A stretch of 64,000 nucleotides of DNA from JAKAXS01 sp965279065 (GTDB lineage: Bacteria > Pseudomonadota > Alphaproteobacteria > Rhizobiales > Hyphomicrobiaceae). Both the position numbers and the translations under genes were made by a program. How positions within the stretch are numbered: the first letter of the stretch is position 1; each line of letters begins with the position of its first letter. Below the pieces are notes generated by a model that worked only from the letters and a program-made list of their open reading frames with translations, was not told the DNA's origin and ran no database searches. The stretch is from NCBI GenBank assembly GCA_965279065.1, contig OZ257134.1, positions 2,356,001 through 2,420,000 on the forward strand. Reading direction: 5' to 3'. Shown here piece by piece: positions 44,178 through 52,316 of this stretch.

Positions 44178-45197
44178 TCAATGAGACGCGATTGCGCCGT
44201 CTGGAGGATCAACCTGAACCGTCACATGGTCGATGGCGTAAAGCTTTTTCAGGTGAGATGCCACTAACGTCGGCAGAGTGAGCGGATCGGTGCCTGGAGA
44301 TGGCACAACGTGGACGGTCGCAACGCTGCTTTCGTCGGTCAAGGTCCAGGCGTGGAAGTGTCCGGCGGCGCTCACCCCTGGTAGCGACGCAAGTTCCTGC
44401 TCAGCCATCCTCGCGTCAACACCGCGCGGCACCGCCTGCACAAGAACGCGGATTGAGTCCGAGACGAGACCCCACGCCGACCGCACCACGAGCATCGCGA
44501 CGAAGACCGATAGCAGTGGATCGAGAACGGTCCAGCCCGTGAGCATGATGCCGACCGCCGCCGCAATGGCGCCAACAGAGCCCAACAGGTCGCCCATCAC
44601 GTGCAATAGGGCGCCGCGAAGGTTGCTGTCACCGCGGTTGCCGGACCACAGCAAGTAAGCGCCGACAACATTCACGAGAAGTCCGATAACGGCGATCCCA
44701 AGCATCGGACCGGCCAAAACCTCGCTCGGCGCCCGAAAACGCATTATCGCTTCCCATGTGATCCAGACGACAAGGAGAAGCAGGGTTGCGCCATTCGCGA
44801 GCGCGGCGAGCACGCGGACCCGATGAAAGCCGTAGGTCCGCGTCGCGTCAGCGCGCCGACTGGCCACCCGATAGGCAATCAACGCCAGCAGCAAGGCTGC
44901 AGCGTCCGACAACATGTGGCCGGAATCGGCAATCAGGGCCAGCGAACCAGACCACCACCCTCCGACCGCCTGAACCCCCGCATAACCTGCCGTGAGCGCG
45001 AACACCCAGCGCATCCGCCGCTCGTTCTCTGAAGTGACCGACACGGCGTGAGTATGCCCGGCATGTTCGCCGTCTGCATGGTCATGGCCGGTGTGATCCT
45101 CTGCGCTCTGTCGCCCGCTCGCCGGTCGCTGAACTTTCGACCTCGCATCGAGCGGACGCATCGTTTCACTTTCGGGATGCGGATGATCGTGCGCCAA
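44178..45197 (-). CDS. Cation diffusion facilitator (CzcD/ZitB-like)
   Basis: About 339 residues. His-rich N-terminus (AHDHPHPESE and DHTGHDHADGEHAGHTH), six membrane helices with the metal site in LIADSGHMLSDAAALLLALI (HxxxD) and a second in LLHVMGDLLGSVGA, then a cytoplasmic ferredoxin-like domain. Exports Zn/Cd/Co from the cytoplasm by proton exchange. I place the start at a TTG (45197) with AAAGGA eight bases upstream, because the ATG at 45230 lies inside the predicted -10 of its MerR-type promoter. Divergent from the merR gene. Confidence 0.9.
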   Translation of the reverse strand: MAHDHPHPESETMRPLDARSKVQRPASGRQSAEDHTGHDHADGEHAGHTHAVSVTSENERRMRWVFALTAGYAGVQAVGGWWSGSLALIADSGHMLSDAAALLLALIAYRVASRRADATRTYGFHRVRVLAALANGATLLLLVVWITWEAIMRFRAPSEVLAGPMLGIAVIGLLVNVVGAYLLWSGNRGDSNLRGALLHVMGDLLGSVGAIAAAVGIMLTGWTVLDPLLSVFVAMLVVRSAWGLVSDSIRVLVQAVPRGVDARMAEQELASLPGVSAAGHFHAWTLTDESSVATVHVVPSPGTDPLTLPTLVASHLKKLYAIDHVTVQVDPPDGAIASH

Positions 45198-45229
45198 GGC
45201 ATCGGTCCTTTCTTGATTTAACAGTTGCA

Positions 45230-45260
45230 TCGGTACATGCTCTAGCCACTAGAGGAGCAA
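45230..45260 (-). promoter_or_regulatory. MerR-type promoter/operator of the cation diffusion facilitator
   Basis: Minus strand: -35 TTGCTC (45260-45255), 19-bp spacer with the dyad CCTCTAGTGGCTAGAGC (45255-45239), -10 TACCGA (45235-45230). Nearly the same bases as at 36610-36640. It also lies directly before the divergent merR gene and overlaps its ribosome-binding site, so it probably also autoregulates. Confidence 0.78.
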
Positions 45261-45265
45261 GACAA

Positions 45266-45688
45266 ATGACGGAAACGACGATCGGGGCTTTAGCGAAAGC
45301 GACGGGGGTGAAGGTCCCGACAATCAGGTATTACGAAACCGTCGGCCTCATGAGACAACCGAGCCGGACCGAAAGTAACCGCCGGGTCTACGATGACGAG
45401 GCTGCTGACCGACTGAGGTTCATCCGGCATGCGCGGGAACTCGGATTCGAGGTGACCGCCATTCGCCAGCTGCTCCAATTGTCGGACGAGCCCGAGCGAT
45501 CCTGTGCCGAGGTCGACGCAATCGCCAGCCGCCATCTCCTCGAGATAAAAAGCAGGATCAATCGCCTCAAAGCCTTGGAGAAGGAAGTCAAGCGCATGCT
45601 CGTCGAATGCGCGCAAGGTCGAATTTGTGACTGCCGGGTCATCGATGTGCTTTCGCATCATGAGCATTGTCTAAACGAGGTGCATTAG
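45266..45688 (+). CDS. MerR-family heavy-metal regulator (ZntR/CadR/PbrR-like)
   Basis: 140 residues. N-terminal winged helix (IGALAKATGVKVPTIRYYET, RRVYDDEAADRLRFIRHARE), dimerisation helix, and metal ligands Cys80, Cys115, Cys121, Cys123 with a His/Cys-rich end HHEHC. Cys near 80, 115 and 121 match the Zn/Cd/Pb-sensing group rather than Cu (CueR) or Hg (MerR). Activates by untwisting a 19-bp spacer promoter; the two matching operators lie before the ATPase and the facilitator. AGGAG precedes the ATG. Confidence 0.9.
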   Translation: MTETTIGALAKATGVKVPTIRYYETVGLMRQPSRTESNRRVYDDEAADRLRFIRHARELGFEVTAIRQLLQLSDEPERSCAEVDAIASRHLLEIKSRINRLKALEKEVKRMLVECAQGRICDCRVIDVLSHHEHCLNEVH

Positions 45689-45774
45689 CCGACCGCGTCG
45701 CGGAGACGATTCCCATTCCTTGCCCTCCAGCGCAACAGCTGGGGAAGGGATGTAATCCCCTCCCCAACGGTCGC

Positions 45775-48700
45775 TTATTCTGCCGGAGCGGGAACGTGCC
45801 CAAGGCCGCCAGGCGCTTTGCTGGTCGCGCGTCGCGTTTTGACCCTTTGACCAAAGGTCATGGACAGAGCGGGCAAGACCAACAACGTGAGCAGCGTCGC
45901 GCTGATCAGGCCGCCGATGACGACTGTCGCCAGCGGCTTTTGCACCTCCGCACCGGTGCCTGTCGCGAGCGCCATCGGCACAAAGCCGAGCGAAGCGACC
46001 AAAGCCGTCATGGCGACGGGTCGCAGACGCGTCATGGCACCAACCATGATCGCCTTCCTTTTTCGAAGGCCCTCATCCATCAGCTGATTGATGTAGGTCA
46101 TCATCACCAAGCCATTCAGGACGGCAACGCCTGAGAGTGCGATGAAGCCCACGGCGGCGGAGACCGAGAAAGGCATCCCCCGCAGCCACAGAGCGATGAT
46201 GCCGCCGGTGAGCGCGAGTGGAACTGCCGAGAACACCAGCAGCGCGTCTCTCACCGTACCGAGGGCCGAAAAGAGCAGGAGGAAGATCAGGAAGAAGCAG
46301 GCAGGCACCACGATCATCAACCGCTGCTGAGCCGCAGCGAGATTCTCGAATTGACCGCCCCACGCGATGTAGTATCCGGCCGGGAGCTTGACTTGCTTAC
46401 CCACCTTTTCCTGCGCCTCAGCGACCACAGAGGCGATATCTCGACCACGCACGTTGGCCGTGACGACGATTCTTCTCTTGCCGTTTTCGCGACTGATTTG
46501 GTTGGGTCCCTCGATGAACGAGAAGCTCGCCACCTGTTCCAGGAGGACGGAGGACGCACGACCCGTTGGGCCTGGCGGCAACGACACCGGAAGATGCTTG
46601 AGCTTTTCAACGTCACCTCGGATGGCTTCCGGCAGACGCACCACAATGGGGAACCGCCGGTCTCCTTCCAGCACGACGCCGGCGTCGAGCCCGCCAATGG
46701 ACGCTCCAATGACGTCCTGAACGGCCGCGACACTTAAACCAAGACGGGCGATCTCGGTTTTATTGATCTCGATTTCCAAGAACGGCAGCCCGGCCGCCTG
46801 TTCAACACTTATGTCGGTTGCTCCGGCGGTGCTGCGAAGCGCGGCAGCGACCTGATTGGCGGCCTGCAGCATCGGATCGAAGTCTTCGCCAAAGATCTTG
46901 ACCGCGAGGTCGCCACGCACGCCGGCAAGCAGCTCGTTAAACCGCATTTGGATAGGTTGTGAAAAGACCAGATTGTTGCCCGGCTGCTTCTCTATCTCGG
47001 CCCGAATCTGGTCCACTAGCTGGTCCTTGCTCAGAGCAGGATCAGGCCATTCGCTGGTTGGCTTGAGCATGATGAATGTATCAGACGCGTTGGGGGGCAT
47101 CGGATCTGACGCCATCTCAGCCGTGCCTGTTTTCGAATAGATGAAGGCCACCTGCGGGAACTTGCTGACTGCCTTTTCGATCTCCGCCTGCATTTCCTGA
47201 GACTGGGCCAACGACGTGCTCGGTATTCGAATGGCCTGCATCGCGAGGTTTTTCTCGTCGAGCGTCGGAATAAATTCCTGCCCAAGCGTGTTGAACAGCA
47301 CAACAGAGCCAAGCAACAACGCGAGTGATCCGGCGATGAAGGCCATCGGCGTCATGACGGCGCGTCCTAAGACTGGCCGGTAGATCCGCTTCAGGGCTCG
47401 CACAAACCAATTCTCTGTTTCCTCGACCCGTCCGCTGATGACGATAGCGATGGCCGCTGGCACAAACGTAAGCGACAGTACGAATGCCGCCACGAGAGCG
47501 ATGATGACCGTCAGAGCCATAGGCTCGAACATCTTGCCTTCGACGCCGGTAAAGGTGAGCAGCGGCAGATAAACGAGAATGATGATGCCCTGTCCATAGA
47601 CAGAGGGTTTAATCATCTCCTCGGCGGATGAAATGACCGTCGCCAGTCGATCGTTAAGCGACAGTGTCCGCCCGAGTTCATGCTGCCTTTCGGAGAGCCG
47701 TCGCAAAGTATTCTCCGCAATGATCACCGCGCCGTCGACGATCAGGCCGAAATCCAAGGCGCCAAGGCTCATAAGGTTGGCGCTAATCTTGGCCTGGACC
47801 ATTCCGGTCATGGTGAGTAACATTGCCAGGGGAATGACCAATGCCGTGATTAGTGCGGCTCTGAAGTTGCCGAGCAGCAAGAACAGCACGACGACGACGA
47901 GCAGAGCGCCCTCCGCCAGGTTTTTGCTGACGGTGGACACCGTCGCATCTACCAACAGGGTTCTGTTCAAGACCGTTTGCGTCTCAATGCCGGCAGGCAG
48001 GGACTTCCTGATCTCCTGCATCTTTAGATCCACCGCGCCCGAAACTGTCCGGCTATTACCGCCGATCAACATCATGGCGGTGCCCACCACCACTTCCTTG
48101 CCATTTTCGCTGGCACTGCCGGTCCTCATCTCTCGACCGATACCGACCTCGGCAATGTCCTTTATCCTGACGGGAGATCCGTTACGGGTCGTTACGACGA
48201 CGTTCGAGATCTCCGACGTGGTCTGCAGACGCCCTGCGCTTCTGACAACAAATCCCTCTCCGTTACGGTCAAGATATCCAGCGCCCCGGTTCACGTTGTT
48301 CTGTTGCAACGCCTGGCCGATGTCGGCGAAAGATATGTTAAGCGCGGAAAGCTTGGCAGGATCGGGCTGAACCAAATACTGCTTTTCGAATCCGCCGATG
48401 ACGTCGATCCCTGCAACGCCTGGAACGTTGGCCATTTGTGGCTTGATGATCCAGTCCTGGACTGTCCGAAGGTATGAGGCCAACTCGACGTCGGTCGACA
48501 ACCGTTGTCCCTCTGGGGTCACATAGCTGCCGTCGGCCTGAGGACCGGGTTCGCCGTCTCTGGCAGGCGCCTCGCCGTCGCGAGCTTTGTATTGCACCGT
48601 CCACATGTAGATCTCGCCGAGGCCGGTCGAGATGGGACCGAGACGAGGCTTAACGTCTTCGGGGAGGGTTCTCTCGGCTTCGCGAAGCCGTTCGCCGACT

Positions 48701-49026
48701 TGTTGCCGAGCGAAATAGATCTCGGTCTTCTCGGAGAAGACGGCCGTGACCTGAGAGAATCCGTTGCGCGAGAGGGAACGAGTATATTCGAGGCCCGAGA
48801 TGCCAGCCAGGGCCGTTTCGATGGGAAATGTGACTTGTTTCTCGACGTCGGTCGGCGACAGCGCCGGCGCGAGTGTATTGATCTGCACCTGATTGTTGGT
48901 GATGTCAGGCACCGCGTCGATCGGGAGCTTATTAAGAGACCACATGCCGTACGCGGCGGCTGCGAAAGTCAGCAGAACAACCAGCCACCGCTGGTGAACT
49001 GAGAATGCGAGCAAACGAGCAATCAT
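45775..49026 (-). CDS. czcA: CzcA-type heavy-metal RND efflux pump, copy 3
   Basis: 1083 residues, full length. Helix-4 signature SLGALDFGLIVDGAVIIAEN, as in copy 1 and CzcA, and PTLDEKNLAMQAIRIPST in the porter domain. Closely similar to copy 1 in length and blocks (QINTLAPALSPTDVEKQVTF), hence a likely Zn/Cd/Co exporter. Only an adaptor gene accompanies it: no outer-membrane component is encoded in this operon. Confidence 0.93.
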   Translation of the reverse strand: MIARLLAFSVHQRWLVVLLTFAAAAYGMWSLNKLPIDAVPDITNNQVQINTLAPALSPTDVEKQVTFPIETALAGISGLEYTRSLSRNGFSQVTAVFSEKTEIYFARQQVGERLREAERTLPEDVKPRLGPISTGLGEIYMWTVQYKARDGEAPARDGEPGPQADGSYVTPEGQRLSTDVELASYLRTVQDWIIKPQMANVPGVAGIDVIGGFEKQYLVQPDPAKLSALNISFADIGQALQQNNVNRGAGYLDRNGEGFVVRSAGRLQTTSEISNVVVTTRNGSPVRIKDIAEVGIGREMRTGSASENGKEVVVGTAMMLIGGNSRTVSGAVDLKMQEIRKSLPAGIETQTVLNRTLLVDATVSTVSKNLAEGALLVVVVLFLLLGNFRAALITALVIPLAMLLTMTGMVQAKISANLMSLGALDFGLIVDGAVIIAENTLRRLSERQHELGRTLSLNDRLATVISSAEEMIKPSVYGQGIIILVYLPLLTFTGVEGKMFEPMALTVIIALVAAFVLSLTFVPAAIAIVISGRVEETENWFVRALKRIYRPVLGRAVMTPMAFIAGSLALLLGSVVLFNTLGQEFIPTLDEKNLAMQAIRIPSTSLAQSQEMQAEIEKAVSKFPQVAFIYSKTGTAEMASDPMPPNASDTFIMLKPTSEWPDPALSKDQLVDQIRAEIEKQPGNNLVFSQPIQMRFNELLAGVRGDLAVKIFGEDFDPMLQAANQVAAALRSTAGATDISVEQAAGLPFLEIEINKTEIARLGLSVAAVQDVIGASIGGLDAGVVLEGDRRFPIVVRLPEAIRGDVEKLKHLPVSLPPGPTGRASSVLLEQVASFSFIEGPNQISRENGKRRIVVTANVRGRDIASVVAEAQEKVGKQVKLPAGYYIAWGGQFENLAAAQQRLMIVVPACFFLIFLLLFSALGTVRDALLVFSAVPLALTGGIIALWLRGMPFSVSAAVGFIALSGVAVLNGLVMMTYINQLMDEGLRKRKAIMVGAMTRLRPVAMTALVASLGFVPMALATGTGAEVQKPLATVVIGGLISATLLTLLVLPALSMTFGQRVKTRRATSKAPGGLGHVPAPAE

Positions 49027-49040
49027 TGGATCGGCCCTCC

Positions 49041-50309
49041 CTAATGTGAATGGCCGGCTTCGGACTTGCCGAGCTCAGCCTTCAAAAGAAAGGTGTTCAC
49101 GGACGCGATGGTCTCGCCTCCGCTGAGCCCCGAGGTAATCTCAACCGACTGGCCGTCGTCGCCGCCGACCGTGACTTGCCGCGCGTCGAACCCCTCGGGC
49201 GTTCGGATAAACAATGTCTGCGCGCCTTCGATATTTTGCAGGGCGGACTTCGGCACTTGGATTAGAGCGGTCGTCTCCTCTACGGCGATGTCGGCCACCA
49301 CAAACGAACCCGGGCGCCACAACAGATCGCTATTTTCGACTGAAGCGATGACGCGGGCCGAACGGGTTTCTTCATTAAGGATGGGGCTGGTAAAGCTGAT
49401 TGTCCCTTGGGACCGCTCCGCGGTGCCGGTCGACGAGATCGTGACCCGCTGCCCTTCCTTGATCTGAGGAAGATCAGCCGTGGAGACCGTGAGCTCCACC
49501 CAAACGCTCGACAGGTCGGCAATCGCGTAAAGCTCCTTGGCTTGACCCTCCCCTCCGACCGGCGTTCCCAAATCGACCAGCTGCTCGACAACGCGCCCGT
49601 TGAGGGGCGCGGTGATTTCATAGCGCTCCAGACCGCTGGTCGCCGTTCCCGTGGGAGAGAGTTCAGCGATGTCCTTCTCGCTGACGCCAAGCGCCGACAA
49701 CTTCTGCCGCGACAGGTTCCGTCGAACCTGCGCCTCCTGATGCGTGGCTTGTGCGCGCAGCAGCCTCTGCTCCGCTGAAATCTTCTTCTCCCAGAGCGTT
49801 TTCTCCCTTTGGTAAAGGGTGTCTTGCAGGTTGAAGTTGACCATGGCGCCAATGAACTCGCTTTTGGCGTCGGCAACTTCACGGCTGTCGAGGATCGCGA
49901 CAACTTCTCCTGCCGTTACGGGATCGCCCAGCCTCTTTTTGAGTTCTGCCACGGTTCCGATAACCTTCGCGGCAACGCGGCCCACGCGATTCCTGTCTGG
50001 CGTTACTGTCCCCGGAACGGAAAGCCTGCGGCTGAGGATGCCTGGGCCCGCCGTACTGAGCCCGATCTTCGCGGCGCCGACGCGCTCGTCCGAGATCTTG
50101 ATCTTACCTTCAGGCTCGGCCTTTTCTTTTTCTGCGCTTTCATGCGCGTGACCATCCTCATCATGGGGATCGGCCTGCGGCGGAGGTGCTGCCTCGCTCT
50201 TGAGCCCGAGAAACTCAGAAAAAGCGGGGATAGCGGTTGGGGAGTAGACGAACGTGAGTCCGCCGAATACAGCAAGGCTTAGCGCCCCGATGCCAACTAA
50301 TCGGTTCAT
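49041..50309 (-). CDS. czcB: CzcB-type periplasmic adaptor, copy 3
   Basis: About 422 residues from ATG 50309 (MNRLVGIGALSLAVFGGL, a signal anchor), a short His/Asp/Glu-rich segment (DPHDEDGHAHESAEKEK), then the adaptor core: RVGRVAAKVIGTVAELKKRL, a hairpin at about 150-210, APLNGRVVEQLVDLGTPVGG and beta barrel. 14 bases precede the pump gene. The operon is presumably completed by one of the two CzcC proteins elsewhere in the island. Confidence 0.9.
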   Translation of the reverse strand: MNRLVGIGALSLAVFGGLTFVYSPTAIPAFSEFLGLKSEAAPPPQADPHDEDGHAHESAEKEKAEPEGKIKISDERVGAAKIGLSTAGPGILSRRLSVPGTVTPDRNRVGRVAAKVIGTVAELKKRLGDPVTAGEVVAILDSREVADAKSEFIGAMVNFNLQDTLYQREKTLWEKKISAEQRLLRAQATHQEAQVRRNLSRQKLSALGVSEKDIAELSPTGTATSGLERYEITAPLNGRVVEQLVDLGTPVGGEGQAKELYAIADLSSVWVELTVSTADLPQIKEGQRVTISSTGTAERSQGTISFTSPILNEETRSARVIASVENSDLLWRPGSFVVADIAVEETTALIQVPKSALQNIEGAQTLFIRTPEGFDARQVTVGGDDGQSVEITSGLSGGETIASVNTFLLKAELGKSEAGHSH

Positions 50310-50403
50310 GACATATATCCACATCTCTGGGAGCCAGCAGGCAACCAGGTTCATTCATCACGTGAGAGGGAGGAGGGGCGTGCGAGCGCGCACGCGGCCG
50401 CTG

Positions 50404-50814
50404 CTAAACCCGAGGAGGCTTACGCAGAGGAGGGGGCGCAAATTTTGCCGCGTCTACGGCCTTGCACGCAATATACGTCACGTCGGTGAAAACCTGCTTT
50501 ACAGGAGCAGCCGCCGGACGGGCGGGCAGGGCTTGCGAGAGCTGGCAAACCGCACAATGTTGCGCCGGGCTTTCATGTCCTGGCGCGTGCTGCCGGTCTT
50601 GGGCACCGTTATCCTTCAGTGCCACAATGAGTTCGGAACTACCGACAGGGCCCTGCAATGCGGCATGCGCGATCGAAACGGGCCCACTGAGGATGATGAA
50701 CCATACGGCCAAAACAGCACACAACTGCGCACGCCAAAAACGGCGTGTCACGCCGGAACGGCTCGACGCCGTTTCGACATGTTGGGAGACCGGTGCTGAT
50801 CGTTTGCGTTCCAT
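50404..50814 (-). CDS. DUF2946-like small exported protein with HCxxC motif
   Basis: 136 residues: membrane/signal helix at about 27-50 (AQLCAVLAVWFIILSGPVSI), then PAQHCAVCQLSQALPARPA and a terminal Pro-rich PPPLRKPPRV. The HCxxC centre and Pro-rich end are those of the DUF2946 group, small membrane-linked proteins often beside copper and other metal genes. First gene of RND operon 3, 94 bases before the adaptor. The family name is from memory of the motif, not a search. Confidence 0.55.
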   Translation of the reverse strand: MERKRSAPVSQHVETASSRSGVTRRFWRAQLCAVLAVWFIILSGPVSIAHAALQGPVGSSELIVALKDNGAQDRQHAPGHESPAQHCAVCQLSQALPARPAAAPVKQVFTDVTYIACKAVDAAKFAPPPLRKPPRV

Positions 50815-50943
50815 TGGTGAGCGGCAACATCATTCCCAATAATGGCGGTGTCAAGCCAAGCCGCCCGGTTTTGCTTGCGGCATTGTTGTCATGACTTAAC
50901 GGTAACCATCAACGATCACCGCGAAGAGAGATCCATCCCACGA

Positions 50944-52263
50944 TCATGTGGGCAGTTGTCGGAGACTGCTTTCACTGCCCGGCGCGCGCTCGGCATCTTC
51001 AAAGCTGTCCAATGAACCGAGCTCGCCGCGCTGGCGCGCCTTGCGCCCATACGCGAGTTCAAATAACGGCGCAGCCATTAACGTGGTGACGATGGCCATT
51101 AACACCAACATTGAGAACAGCGCGGGTCCGATGATGCCGCGCTGAAGGCCGATATTGATGATGATCAGTTCCATCAGGCCGCGCGCGTTCATCAGCGCGC
51201 CGATGCCCATGGCCGTCGCGTTATCCTGGCCGGTGAGTCGTGCGGCGGCCCAACATGCCAAGCCCTTCGCCGCTATAGAGGCCCCAAGGATCGCAAGGGT
51301 TATCGCTATCAAACTGCCGTTGTTGACGATGCTGAGCTGGGTGTTCATCCCCGAGAAGGTGAAGAACATCGGCAACAGCACCACGACGGCAAACGGCTCC
51401 AACTGACGCTTGAGCTCGGAGCTCAGCAGCCCTCTCGGCATGACCGCGCCCAGGATAAAGCCTCCGAAAACCGCGTGGATGCCGATGGCATCCATGGTGA
51501 AGGCGCTGAGCATGAACAGGATCAGCACAATGCCAAGCAGATTGCTGGACACCTTACCTTGGCTTTCGGCCCAGCGCCCTAAAGGCGCAAGCAGTCGTTG
51601 GCCGAGCGTAAGCATGAACGCGACGAAAAGGACCGCGCCGCCGATCGCCTTGATCGCCACCCCCGACCCATCGCCAAATGTCGCGAGCACGACCGCGAGC
51701 ACGCACCAAGCACCGGCGTCATCGATCGCGCCGGCGGACAATGACAAGGATCCTAAGGGCGTGCCGCTCAAGCCCCGTTCATGAATAATCCGAGCTAGCA
51801 TCGGAAACGCCGTGATCGAGATCGCAGCTCCCATAAAGAGCCAGGCCTGCATCTGGTTGATGCCCGCACCGAAGAGACCGTGAGTCAAAAGCCAGGGCGC
51901 CAAAAGTGCTGCGACCAAAAATGGAGCGGCCATACCGGAAAGCGAGACGGCGGCGGCGCTGCCGGCGTTCTGCCTGAAGTGCTCCTTCTGAAATCCCAAG
52001 CCAACCAGAAACATGTAGAGCCCAACGCCAAACTGTGCGCCGACGAACAAAATTGCCTTCGACTCTTTCGGAAAGAGGGAGGCCTGGAGATCGGGCATGA
52101 ATAAGCCGAAGAGGGACGGCCCGAGCAGTACGCCTGCAATCATTTCGCCAACCACCTGCGGCTGGCCGAAAAAGCGCCTCACCACCCATCCGACCGCCCG
52201 GCATGTCGCGATGATCACCGCCATCTGAAGAAAGAACGCGATGCTCAATTGGGCTGGCGTCAT
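50944..52263 (-). CDS. CPA2 family monovalent cation:proton antiporter
   Basis: 439 residues, about 12 membrane helices. Blocks RRFFGQPQVVGEMIAGVLLG, AISITAFPMLARIIHERGLS and SAGAIDDAGAWCVLAVVLAT carry the conserved Asp pair (DDAG) of CPA2 exchangers such as KefB/GerN. There is no C-terminal Rossmann RCK domain. Probably exchanges Na+ or K+ for H+. In this setting it could support the proton budget of the RND pumps, but that is inference. Its own short intergenic region separates it from RND operon 3. Confidence 0.85.
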   Translation of the reverse strand: MTPAQLSIAFFLQMAVIIATCRAVGWVVRRFFGQPQVVGEMIAGVLLGPSLFGLFMPDLQASLFPKESKAILFVGAQFGVGLYMFLVGLGFQKEHFRQNAGSAAAVSLSGMAAPFLVAALLAPWLLTHGLFGAGINQMQAWLFMGAAISITAFPMLARIIHERGLSGTPLGSLSLSAGAIDDAGAWCVLAVVLATFGDGSGVAIKAIGGAVLFVAFMLTLGQRLLAPLGRWAESQGKVSSNLLGIVLILFMLSAFTMDAIGIHAVFGGFILGAVMPRGLLSSELKRQLEPFAVVVLLPMFFTFSGMNTQLSIVNNGSLIAITLAILGASIAAKGLACWAAARLTGQDNATAMGIGALMNARGLMELIIINIGLQRGIIGPALFSMLVLMAIVTTLMAAPLFELAYGRKARQRGELGSLDSFEDAERAPGSESSLRQLPT

Positions 52264-52316
52264 CAGAGCGCTCCGAGGCTTCGGTTATTAGGACGACGTC
52301 CGCGGGCTGGCATCTC

